Below are positions 5,834 through 12,973 of a stretch of DNA of 14,072 nt, in pieces. The first letter of the stretch is position 1. Each line of letters starts with the position of its first letter. The notes beneath the pieces were generated by a model that did not search any database, was not told the origin of the DNA, and saw only the letters and a program-made list of their open reading frames with translations. Made by a program: the position numbers and the translations under genes. The stretch covers positions 1-14,072 of the forward strand of contig CAKUXT010000031.1 of assembly GCA_934700375.1 (NCBI GenBank), read 5' to 3'. This stretch comes from an uncultured Bacilli bacterium (GTDB taxonomy: Bacteria > Bacillota_I > Bacilli_A > RFN20 > CAG-288).

Positions 5834-7339
5834 TTATAAGTGATATAAATCTCTGAATTTATTGTTCAGATATTCTACATAATCTTTGGCGGAGAACTCT
5901 TCGCCGGTCATCTTAAGAATCCAGTCTTTCGTATCATATAAGGCGGCATCGATGAAGACATTGTCTTTCATCCAACGGAGGACTTCGTCCATCTTTCCTT
6001 CTCTTACTTTGTCTTTCAGATGAATCTCTTTTTCTGCCTTTTTGACATAGATGCAGTTAAGAGCGTTGCCCATGCTGTAAGTGGGGAAGTATCCGAATCC
6101 GGATGACCAATGGACATCCTGAAGGATTCCCGTCTTTGCATCTTTGATGTCAAGGCCAAGATATTCCTTGTAAAGTCTGTTCCATTCTTTGTCGAGCGTA
6201 TCGAAGTTTGCTTTTCCTTCCATGATCATCTTCTCCAAGCGATAACGGATAAGGATATGAAGAGAATAGGTCAGTTCATCGGCTTCCGTTCTCAACGGAT
6301 TGTCAAAGTCGATGTAGTTTGCTCCTTCATAGAGATCCTCTTCAGTGACATCAGCCATTTCATCGTGGAAGATTCTTTGGAATTCAGGATAGATGGCATG
6401 GATGTATTCTCTGCTTCTTCCGATTACATTTTCGTAGAAGCGGGAGACGGATTCATGCTTTGCAGTGCTTAAGGACTGCTCACCGAGATGGGAAGTGAAG
6501 ACTTCTTCTTTGACGTTCTGACCAAAGAGGGCATGACCTCCTTCATGAATGATAGAGAACATGTTGGAGAGGAAGTTGTCTTCGTAATAATGGGTTGTGA
6601 TTCTGACATCATTATAGGAAAGCTGTGCGGTGAAGGGATGCTCGGTTGTCGATAAGGATCCTCTTTCAAAATCAAAGCCGTTGAATCTCATCAGGTAGTC
6701 GGAGAATTCTTCTTGCTTCTGAATCGGGACTCTTCTTTTCAGGAAGTCGTGTCTAGGTGAGTAGGAAGCATGTCTGATTTCGTTTAAAAGCGGAACGATT
6801 CCTTTTTCAAGATCATCGAAGAAGGGATCGAGATCTTTTGTCGTGAAACCATATTCATAATCAGAGAGGAGGGTGTTGTAGAGATTGTCTTTATCATAGT
6901 CGTCCTGAAGTTCGACGTATCTTTTCTGAAGTTCGTATATCTTCTTCAGTGTATCTTTGAACAAAGAGTAATCGTCATTCTCTTTCGCTTTAATCCAGGT
7001 GATATATCCTTTGTTGAAAAGCTCTGTTCTCTCTTTGTCGAAATCGCTGGTGATGTGGTCTTCTCTTGTCAGCTCTCTGTCTAGTAAAGTGATGAGTCTC
7101 TGATTATAGGTGTCTAAGGAATCTTTCTCTTTATTCAGCTCTTTTACAAGTTTTCTGAACTCATCGGAAGAATGAATCTTGAAGCGCTCATTCGATAAAA
7201 GAGTGATGTCTCTTGCATCATCTTCCATGCCTTTTTTCGGAGCTTGTGTTTCGATGTCATAGTTGATGACTTCAATCGCGTGGCTAAGCCAGTCCATTTT
7301 CTCTAGAAGTGTATATAGTTGTTTGAGTTTTTCGTTCAT
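5834..7339 (-). CDS. M32 family metallocarboxypeptidase (carboxypeptidase Taq type)
   Basis: Cytosolic zinc carboxypeptidase that removes C-terminal residues from peptides with broad specificity. The motifs of family M32 are all present: zinc-binding HEGGH (265-269), third-ligand region HESVSRFYENVIGRS (from residue 295, with E296 as the ligand), TEADELTYSLHILIRY (from 351), and DVHWSSGFGYFPTYSMGN (from 408). Length 501 aa is exactly typical of the family. The ATG at 7339 is preceded by AGAAAGG on the minus strand at about 8 bases. It is the first gene of a two-gene operon, since the M3 gene begins 15 bases after its stop; together they suggest a peptide-turnover unit, exo- plus endo-acting. 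Unlike its neighbour it is intact. Confidence 0.92.
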   Translation of the reverse strand: MNEKLKQLYTLLEKMDWLSHAIEVINYDIETQAPKKGMEDDARDITLLSNERFKIHSSDEFRKLVKELNKEKDSLDTYNQRLITLLDRELTREDHITSDFDKERTELFNKGYITWIKAKENDDYSLFKDTLKKIYELQKRYVELQDDYDKDNLYNTLLSDYEYGFTTKDLDPFFDDLEKGIVPLLNEIRHASYSPRHDFLKRRVPIQKQEEFSDYLMRFNGFDFERGSLSTTEHPFTAQLSYNDVRITTHYYEDNFLSNMFSIIHEGGHALFGQNVKEEVFTSHLGEQSLSTAKHESVSRFYENVIGRSREYIHAIYPEFQRIFHDEMADVTEEDLYEGANYIDFDNPLRTEADELTYSLHILIRYRLEKMIMEGKANFDTLDKEWNRLYKEYLGLDIKDAKTGILQDVHWSSGFGYFPTYSMGNALNCIYVKKAEKEIHLKDKVREGKMDEVLRWMKDNVFIDAALYDTKDWILKMTGEEFSAKDYVEYLNNKFRDLYHL

Positions 7340-7363
7340 ATGCTGTGCCTTTCTTAACTATCT

Positions 7364-7391
7364 ATTATATTTTTTTTCGTACTTTTCACAA
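7364..7391 (-). promoter_or_regulatory. Promoter of the M32-M3 peptidase operon
   Basis: On the minus strand TTGTGA (7386-7391) and a consensus TATAAT (7364-7369) are 16 bases apart, with a run of eight A residues in the spacer just upstream of the -10. The leader would be about 17 bases and carries AGAAAGG. Confidence 0.65.
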
Positions 7392-7411
7392 GATGAGGAA
7401 GAGAATATAAT
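7383..7411 (+). promoter_or_regulatory. Promoter of the GT4 glycosyltransferase gene, overlapping the divergent -35
   Basis: TTTTCA (7383-7388) and a consensus TATAAT (7406-7411) are separated by 17 bases. The -35 shares 7386-7388 with the -35 of the opposite promoter. The predicted start, about 7418, is one base before the GTG start codon. Confidence 0.55.
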
Positions 7412-7418
7412 ACTAAAT

Positions 7419-8453
7419 GTGAAGAAATTGAAAATCGATATGTTATCCCATGCTACCAGTGCACCTGCACAGGGGGTGGCAAGCGTTTATCTTGAACTGA
7501 TGAATCTGATGGAAAAATATGGAAAAGATGATTTTGAGATTGCTCTCAACAGGCATTCATCAAAGATGGATCTCTATCATATTCATTCTGTCAATCCTTC
7601 TTTCTATCTGATGATGAAGAAGAACAGGACAACAATCTGTTTTGTTCATTTCATGCCAGATACTTTGGAAGGAAGCATCAGACTTCCTAAGTTCGCATTT
7701 TGCATTTTCAAAAAATATGTCATCTCCTTTTATAAAAAAGCGAAGGAGATTGTTGTAGTGAACCCTTCTTTTAAGAAAGAGCTTGTCGAATATGGATTGG
7801 ATGAGAAGAGGATAACCTATATTCCGAATTTTGTCTCCCGTGAGGATTTCTTTCCTGTTGATGAAAAGACGAGAAATAAGATCAGAAAGGAATATAAAAT
7901 ACCTGATAATGCTTTTGTCGTTTTAGGTGTAGGACAAGTGCAGACAAGAAAAGGAATCCTGGATTTCATCAAGATGAGCGAAGAAAATCCTGACATGTAT
8001 TTTGTCTGGGCGGGCGGTTTTTCTTTTAAGAATATTACGGACGGATATTCCCAACTGAAAAAAGAGATGGAGAAGAAAAGAGACAACCTTCTGTTTTTAG
8101 GAATCATCGATCGTGAGAAAATGAATGATGTCTATAACATGGCTGATGTCTTTGTTCTTCCTTCCTACAACGAACTTTTCCCGATGGCGCTGTTGGAAAA
8201 CTGTGAGACTAAGCATCCTTACATCGTCCGTGATTTAGAACTTTACAAGGATATTCTTGTCGGAGATTATCTTAGAGCGAATGATGTAAGCGAGTTCTCT
8301 GCCTTGCTTAGAAAACTAAAAAACGATGAAGTTTTTTATAATTCTTCCAAGGACCTGTCTGAAGCCATGAGTGAAAAATACAGCGAAGAAAAATTATATG
8401 AATTGTGGAAAAAATTCTATTATTCCATATTTGAAAAATATAATAAAAAGTAG
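7419..8453 (+). CDS. Family 4 glycosyltransferase, diglycosyl-diacylglycerol synthase-like (CpoA/LafB type)
   Basis: GT-B-fold enzyme. The sequence resembles the Gram-positive enzymes that add the second sugar to monoglycosyl-diacylglycerol, making membrane glycolipids that can anchor lipoteichoic acid: KIDMLS then QGVASVYLEL at the N-terminus, FVHFMPDTLEGSIRLP near 75-90, PNFVSREDFFP near 136, VLGVGQVQTRKG (168-179), VWAGGFSF near 196, and the GT4 signature E252-x7-E260 in NELFPMALLEN. Length is 344 aa from GTG 7419. An open frame extends upstream to 7263, but that part is antisense to the M32 gene, precedes the promoter and adds an atypical hydrophobic stretch, so I reject it. TTG 7428 is an equally plausible start, giving MKIDMLS like relatives. 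Neither has a ribosome binding site at useful distance. The family is sure, the lipid substrate inferred. Confidence 0.8.
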   Translation: MKKLKIDMLSHATSAPAQGVASVYLELMNLMEKYGKDDFEIALNRHSSKMDLYHIHSVNPSFYLMMKKNRTTICFVHFMPDTLEGSIRLPKFAFCIFKKYVISFYKKAKEIVVVNPSFKKELVEYGLDEKRITYIPNFVSREDFFPVDEKTRNKIRKEYKIPDNAFVVLGVGQVQTRKGILDFIKMSEENPDMYFVWAGGFSFKNITDGYSQLKKEMEKKRDNLLFLGIIDREKMNDVYNMADVFVLPSYNELFPMALLENCETKHPYIVRDLELYKDILVGDYLRANDVSEFSALLRKLKNDEVFYNSSKDLSEAMSEKYSEEKLYELWKKFYYSIFEKYNKK

Positions 8454-8463
8454 CTGATAAAAT

Positions 8464-8500
8464 CACAAAAAACTTTTAGATAAAAATTAAGTTTTCTGTG
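8464..8500 (+). terminator. AT-rich hairpin after the GT4 gene (weak terminator or pnp leader structure)
   Basis: CACAAAAAACTT (8464-8475) and AAGTTTTCTGTG (8489-8500) form a 12-base stem with one mismatch and a 13-base loop, 11 bases after the GT4 stop. No T-tract follows, so intrinsic termination would be weak; it could instead lie in a longer pnp transcript. Confidence 0.4.
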
Positions 8501-8591
8501 TGTTGGATATAAAAGCCTCTCTTTGAATGTCAACAACTGCTTTTTCCATCGGTCAAGAAGGAAAATATTTATTTCTACTTTCTTTTCATTT

Positions 8592-8619
8592 TTGATAAAA
8601 TACCACTTGGTTATATTAA
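8592..8619 (+). promoter_or_regulatory. Tentative pnp promoter
   Basis: TTGATA (8592-8597) and TATTAA (8614-8619) with 16 bases between. The start would fall inside the ribosome binding site region, leaving only about 10 bases of leader, so this is doubtful. A second -10-like TATAAA at 8508-8513 lacks a good -35 but would give a leader of about 115 bases. The remaining sequence between 8454 and 8636 shows no gene. Confidence 0.25.
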
Positions 8620-8636
8620 ATAAAGAGGTAAAGAAA

Positions 8637-10877
8637 ATGTCAAAAGAAGTGTTCACTCTTGATTTCTATGGCAAGACATTAACCGTAGAAACCGGAGAAA
8701 TCGCAAAGCAGGCTGATGGTTCTGTCTTTGTCAGATTCAATGACTCCGCCGTCTTATGTGCAGCCTGTGGCGCACATGAAGCGAAGTTATGTCAGGATTT
8801 TTTTCCGTTGACCATCAACTATTTCGAACGTCAGTATGCAGCCGGTAAGATCCCTGGATCTTTCTTAAGAAGAGAAGGAAGACAGTCTACTCGTGAGACT
8901 CTTATTTCTCGTCTTATCGATAGACCTATCCGTCCGATGTTCCCTGAAGGATACGTCAATGAGACTCAGGTCACCTGCACAGTCATGTCTTCTGATCCGG
9001 ATGCATGCACAGATATGTCCGCTATGTTCGGTGCTTCCTTAGCACTTTGTATTTCCGATATTCCGTTTGAAGGACCTATCGCCGGTGTCCATGTCGGCAG
9101 AGTCAATGGTGAATTCATCATCGATCCTACTGTCGAACAGATGGCACAGTCCGATATCGATCTTTCTGTCGCTGGTACTGAAACAGCAATCAACATGGTT
9201 GAAGCCGGTGCCAATGAAGTCAGCGAAGATGATATGCTCGATGCTTTGATGTTCGGTCATGAAGCCATCAAGAAGCTCTGCGCTTTCGAAAAAGAAATCG
9301 TCAGCAAGGTCGGAAAAGAAAAGAGACCGCTCAACATCTATCATATCGATGATGCATTTGCTGCAAAATGCCGCAATTATGTCGCTCCTGGTCAGAGTGA
9401 GACCACCGAAAACAGAATCATCAAAGCGGTTTCTATTTTCGATAAGTTAGAGAGACAGAATACTATCGATGCTCTTGAAAAAGAAGTTATCGATCTTGTC
9501 GACAAGGCTGATTTCATGACTGGTGAAAAATATGAGACTCTCCAAGCTCATGATTTAGCCGTCAATGAAGCCAAGGAAGTCCTTGAGACTGTTGTCCGCA
9601 ATGAAGTCAGAAGACTTATCACTGTCGACAAAGTCAGACCTGACGGAAGAAAGATCGACGAGATCAGACCTCTTGATGCTCAGGTTCATCTCCTTCCTAG
9701 AGCCCACGGCTCTGCTATGTTCACACGTGGACAGACACAGGTTATCTCCGCTTGTACTTTAGGTTCTCTCGATGATGCTCAGATTCTTGACAACATCACC
9801 GGTGACACCACAAAGAGATGGATGCATCACTATAATTTCCCGCCTTTCTCTGTCGGTGAATTAGGTAGAATGGGCACTCCCGGACGCCGTGAAATCGGTC
9901 ATGGCAACTTAGGCGAAAGAGCTCTTAGCTATGTCATTCCTTCTGAAGAAGAATTCCCGTATACAATCCGTTGCGTCGCTGATGTCTGCGAATCCAATGG
10001 TTCCTCCTCTCAGGCTTCCATCTGCGCTTCCTGCATGTCTTTGATGGATGCAGGTGTTCCGCTTAAGGCTCCTGTTTCCGGTATCGCTATGGGTCTTATC
10101 ACTTCCGGTCCTTTGGATGGAAATCATCCTTACACCATTCTCACTGATATTCAGGGTATGGAAGATCACCTCGGTGATATGGACTTCAAGGTCGCTGGAA
10201 CTCCTAACGGCATCACTGCTCTTCAGATGGATATCAAGATCCGTGGTATCACGAAAGAGATTCTCCGTGAAGCTCTCTATCAGGCAAAGCCTGCAAGAAA
10301 GCAGATCCTCGATGTCATGTTGGCTGCAATCCCTGAACCTAGACAGGAACTCTCTGAATTCGCTCTGAAGATGAAACGCTTCAATATCGCAACAGACAAG
10401 ATCAGAGAAGTCATCGGTTCCCAGGGCAAAGTCATCAATTCCATCATCGATGCCTGCAATAAAGATGTTAAGATCGACATCAACGATGATGGCCGTGTCA
10501 TCTTATACTCCGTCAACAAGGATATGATTGAAAAGGCCTATGGAATGATCATGTCCATCGCCAAGGTTCCCGAAGTCGGTGAAATCTATGATGGCAAGGT
10601 TGTCCGTATCGAGTCTTATGGTGCATTTGTCAACCTCTATGGAAACACTGATGCTTTATGCCATATTTCCAAACTCGGTTGGAACCGTGTCGAAAAAGTC
10701 GAGGATGTCTGCAAGCTCGGCGATACTCTTAAAGTCATCATCACTGGTATCGATCCGCAAGGCAGAATCGACATCTCCCATCGTGAATTCCTTCCTAAGC
10801 CGGAAGGATATGTCGAAAAGCCGGAGCGTTCTCGCGACAACAGAGACCGCAAGCCTTTCCGCCACGATCACAGATAA
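8637..10877 (+). CDS. pnp: Polyribonucleotide nucleotidyltransferase (polynucleotide phosphorylase, PNPase)
   Basis: Trimeric 3'-to-5' exoribonuclease that phosphorolyses RNA to nucleoside diphosphates and takes part in mRNA decay and RNA quality control. Domain order is canonical: first RNase PH domain with FERQYAAGKIPGSFLRREGR near residues 63-82 and LIDRPIRPMF near 93; an all-helical linker; the second, catalytic RNase PH domain starting at VRPDGRK near 331, with the phosphate-binding SNGSSSQ near 452 and the acidic pair in TDIQGMEDHLGDMDF near 500; a KH domain with GSQG near 594; and an S1 domain about 646-717; then a short Arg/Lys-rich tail. Length 746 aa is slightly above typical. I chose ATG 8637 because AGAGGT at 8624-8629 precedes it by 7 bases and MSKEVFTLDF matches the family start; the frame stays open back to 8523 but that extension is not family-like. 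rpsO, often just upstream, is not here. Confidence 0.96.
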   Translation: MSKEVFTLDFYGKTLTVETGEIAKQADGSVFVRFNDSAVLCAACGAHEAKLCQDFFPLTINYFERQYAAGKIPGSFLRREGRQSTRETLISRLIDRPIRPMFPEGYVNETQVTCTVMSSDPDACTDMSAMFGASLALCISDIPFEGPIAGVHVGRVNGEFIIDPTVEQMAQSDIDLSVAGTETAINMVEAGANEVSEDDMLDALMFGHEAIKKLCAFEKEIVSKVGKEKRPLNIYHIDDAFAAKCRNYVAPGQSETTENRIIKAVSIFDKLERQNTIDALEKEVIDLVDKADFMTGEKYETLQAHDLAVNEAKEVLETVVRNEVRRLITVDKVRPDGRKIDEIRPLDAQVHLLPRAHGSAMFTRGQTQVISACTLGSLDDAQILDNITGDTTKRWMHHYNFPPFSVGELGRMGTPGRREIGHGNLGERALSYVIPSEEEFPYTIRCVADVCESNGSSSQASICASCMSLMDAGVPLKAPVSGIAMGLITSGPLDGNHPYTILTDIQGMEDHLGDMDFKVAGTPNGITALQMDIKIRGITKEILREALYQAKPARKQILDVMLAAIPEPRQELSEFALKMKRFNIATDKIREVIGSQGKVINSIIDACNKDVKIDINDDGRVILYSVNKDMIEKAYGMIMSIAKVPEVGEIYDGKVVRIESYGAFVNLYGNTDALCHISKLGWNRVEKVEDVCKLGDTLKVIITGIDPQGRIDISHREFLPKPEGYVEKPERSRDNRDRKPFRHDHR

Positions 10878-10892
10878 ACTGAAATGATGTTC

Positions 10893-10929
10893 AAAGGCTG
10901 TGCTACAATTGTGTAGTGCAGTCTTTTTT
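10893..10929 (+). terminator. Rho-independent terminator of pnp
   Basis: A 15-base-pair stem (10893-10907 with 10912-10926, three G-T wobbles, no mismatch) closes on the 4-base loop ATTG and runs directly into a T-tract (10924-10929). It begins 16 bases after the pnp stop. This is the strongest terminator in the window. Confidence 0.9.
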
Positions 10930-10938
10930 ATTCTTGAA

Positions 10939-10959
10939 GAATAATATATAATATTATTC
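10939..10959 (+). promoter_or_regulatory. Promoter region of the lipoprotein gene with a perfect 21-bp palindrome
   Basis: A consensus TATAAT at 10947-10952 lies inside a perfect inverted repeat, arms GAATAATAT (10939-10947) and ATATTATTC (10951-10959) around ATA. The adjoining TTCTTGAAGAA (10931-10941) is also palindromic. A -35 at normal spacing would fall in the T-tract of the pnp terminator (TTTTTA, 10925-10930), so the promoter may be weak or need an activator. In such AT-rich DNA the symmetry could be chance. Confidence 0.45.
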
Positions 10960-10979
10960 AATAAACGAGGAAAAATAAT

Positions 10980-12896
10980 ATGAAGAACAAATGTCTGACT
11001 TATGGATTATCGCTTGTCCTTCTTACTTCCCTATTTTCATGCGGCAATAAAATGAAGGGAAAAATCACTTTTGAACTCAATGGCGGAACCTTCCCGGATT
11101 CGTTTGGAACCACCTATATCGAAGGCGAAAGCGGAACACCGATTCTCACTGAGATTCCTGATCCCGTGAAATCCGGATACTACTTTGTCGGTTGGAGAGA
11201 GAAGACAAAGGATGGTGCATATCGCACAATCAACAAGAGAACGGATAAGGATGGAAAATCGTATTATTTCTATCCCTATGTCAACGATACTTTCTACGCC
11301 TATTTTGAACCGTTGTCCACCATCGTCTTTGATCTGACCTTAGGCAAGGATGTTGCAAAACTCGTCGCTCCGAAAGTGGATTCGGCTTCTTTCCAGGATG
11401 GAAAACTGAATGGTTATGCATCCAAGAAGCTTCTTTCTCTTGATTATCTTCCGACGACTTCCATTGAAAACGGGCATCTCACTTTTGATTATTGGTATAC
11501 CAAATATCCATTGAAGGCCGTTACAGACGAAAATGGTCAGAAGCATTATTCTTTGGATACGGCAGGTGAAATCGGCGAATATGAATTCGATCGCTCCTTT
11601 GGTACCGACAATATGTGCTTCCCTATTTCCGAAACAAACGAATTTGTCTTATATGCCAAATGGACAGCCGATCCTACGATTACAGTCCATTACAATCTCG
11701 ATGGCATTTCCGATTCGGTCTTCCAAGGCAAGAACAACATCTCTTCTCTTCTGATTTCTGAAATGCTGACAAAGACAGGAATCGATCTCAATGCCGCAGA
11801 TCAGACTCGTTTTTACACAGCGGATAAAAACAAGAGATTCAACGGTTTCTATTTGGACAGCGCTTTGAAGACAAGATTCAATATCTCTTCGACTATCGGT
11901 GATGATAATATCGATCTTTATTTAGGTTGGGATGATAAGATCATGGTTACCCTTGATTATCAGGACGGAACCTGCAACGGAAAGAACAAGGAAGAATTCA
12001 AAGACTATTATGCAAGCGATGTTTTAGGAAAAGAATTCTTTGAAGCTCATATTCCTACAGCCTTGGAAAAAGACTTTGTCGGCTATCGATTGGATGGAAA
12101 TCCGTTTGATTTCGAAAAAGATCACCTTCCTTCCCGTGATGTCACATTGTCTGCCATTTATGCAGATTATCCTACTCTTTCACTTCACTATGATTACCCT
12201 GATGGATATTCCGGAACGAAGCGCTCTGATTCTGTGACAAAGGTCAAAGGCGGAAGCGATATTTCTGCCCTCCTCACTGCATTTGAGACTTCGATGAATG
12301 ATAATAGTCTTGTTGTTTCCCGCTTCTACAAGATGGATGGAACAGATAAGGTCGACCTGACATCGAAGCAGATGTCTTTGGTCAACGAAGACATTTATAT
12401 GGAAATCAACTATCGTCCTTTTGTTGATTTCAAGGTCTACATGAACACAGCTTCTTCTTATGAACTTCAGAGCGACATCACGTTCGATAAGATGTATCTT
12501 GATAACGGACAGCTTGTCACGCTTGATTCTTTAAGCGATAAGACAGTCTCTGTCGAAAAGCTTGGAAGCACTTATCTCTTCGATGGCTTCTATACGGATG
12601 ACACCTTCACAGAGAAGGTGATGTTCCCACTGTACATGATTTCTTCCCATACAGAAAGAAAATCCAGAATGCTTTATCAGAAAATGACAAAAGCGATCAG
12701 TGTCACGTTTGTCGAAAAGACAACCGGAAGCAATGTTGGAACAGCTAAGGTCATTCCCGAATCCAAGATTTCGGATTCCAAAGATGCTGTTGCGTTGCTC
12801 GGCCAATATTCAAAGCTGACAATTATGGATGGCACAGAGGAGAAAGAAGTTGATTTCTTCCCCGCTTCAGATGCTACTATCTACGTTTACAGATAA
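10980..12896 (+). CDS. Lipoprotein with tandem degenerate InlB B-repeat / Listeria-Bacteroides-type modules
   Basis: Surface-anchored protein of 638 aa. Residues 1-20 form a lipoprotein signal (MKNK, hydrophobic core GLSLVLLTSLF) with lipobox LFSC and lipidated cysteine 21; phenylalanine at -2 is slightly unusual. The first module, 29-73, is recognisable as an InlB B-repeat/Flg_new-like unit: ITFELNGG, then PDPVKSGYYFVGWREK. Further modules begin with alternating-hydrophobic strands near residues 115 (IVFDLT), 234 (ITVHYN), 322 (MVTLDY), 400 (TLSLHYDY), 482 (VDFKVY) and 573 (ISVTFV), mostly 78-91 residues apart. Several contain an aromatic-rich FxGFY or YxGW-like strand and end with YAKW/YLGW/YADY-type strands. 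ATG 10980 follows ACGAGG (10965-10970). It is monocistronic after a strong terminator, though it has no clear terminator of its own before ychF. Binding partner unknown; an adhesive or scaffold role is a guess. Confidence 0.82.
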   Translation: MKNKCLTYGLSLVLLTSLFSCGNKMKGKITFELNGGTFPDSFGTTYIEGESGTPILTEIPDPVKSGYYFVGWREKTKDGAYRTINKRTDKDGKSYYFYPYVNDTFYAYFEPLSTIVFDLTLGKDVAKLVAPKVDSASFQDGKLNGYASKKLLSLDYLPTTSIENGHLTFDYWYTKYPLKAVTDENGQKHYSLDTAGEIGEYEFDRSFGTDNMCFPISETNEFVLYAKWTADPTITVHYNLDGISDSVFQGKNNISSLLISEMLTKTGIDLNAADQTRFYTADKNKRFNGFYLDSALKTRFNISSTIGDDNIDLYLGWDDKIMVTLDYQDGTCNGKNKEEFKDYYASDVLGKEFFEAHIPTALEKDFVGYRLDGNPFDFEKDHLPSRDVTLSAIYADYPTLSLHYDYPDGYSGTKRSDSVTKVKGGSDISALLTAFETSMNDNSLVVSRFYKMDGTDKVDLTSKQMSLVNEDIYMEINYRPFVDFKVYMNTASSYELQSDITFDKMYLDNGQLVTLDSLSDKTVSVEKLGSTYLFDGFYTDDTFTEKVMFPLYMISSHTERKSRMLYQKMTKAISVTFVEKTTGSNVGTAKVIPESKISDSKDAVALLGQYSKLTIMDGTEEKEVDFFPASDATIYVYR

Positions 12897-12904
12897 ACTT
12901 ATAT

Positions 12905-12932
12905 TTGATAATATTTTATAATTTACTATAAT
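12905..12932 (+). promoter_or_regulatory. ychF promoter
   Basis: TTGATA (12905-12910) and a consensus TATAAT (12927-12932) are 16 bases apart, predicting a start near 12939 and a leader of about 35 bases. TTGACT at 12941-12946 also resembles a -35, but its -10 would overlap the start codon. Confidence 0.65.
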
Positions 12933-12973
12933 AAAAAGGTTTGACTAATTAGTATTAGAGAAAGTGTGATAAC

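Noticed and set aside
7263..7418. N-terminal extension of the GT4 gene to ATG 7263
   Set aside because: It is antisense to the M32 coding region, precedes the promoter, and the family-like sequence begins only near 7419-7428.
8523..8636. N-terminal extension of PNPase to ATG 8523
   Set aside because: The extra 38 residues are not family-like, and a good ribosome binding site precedes ATG 8637.
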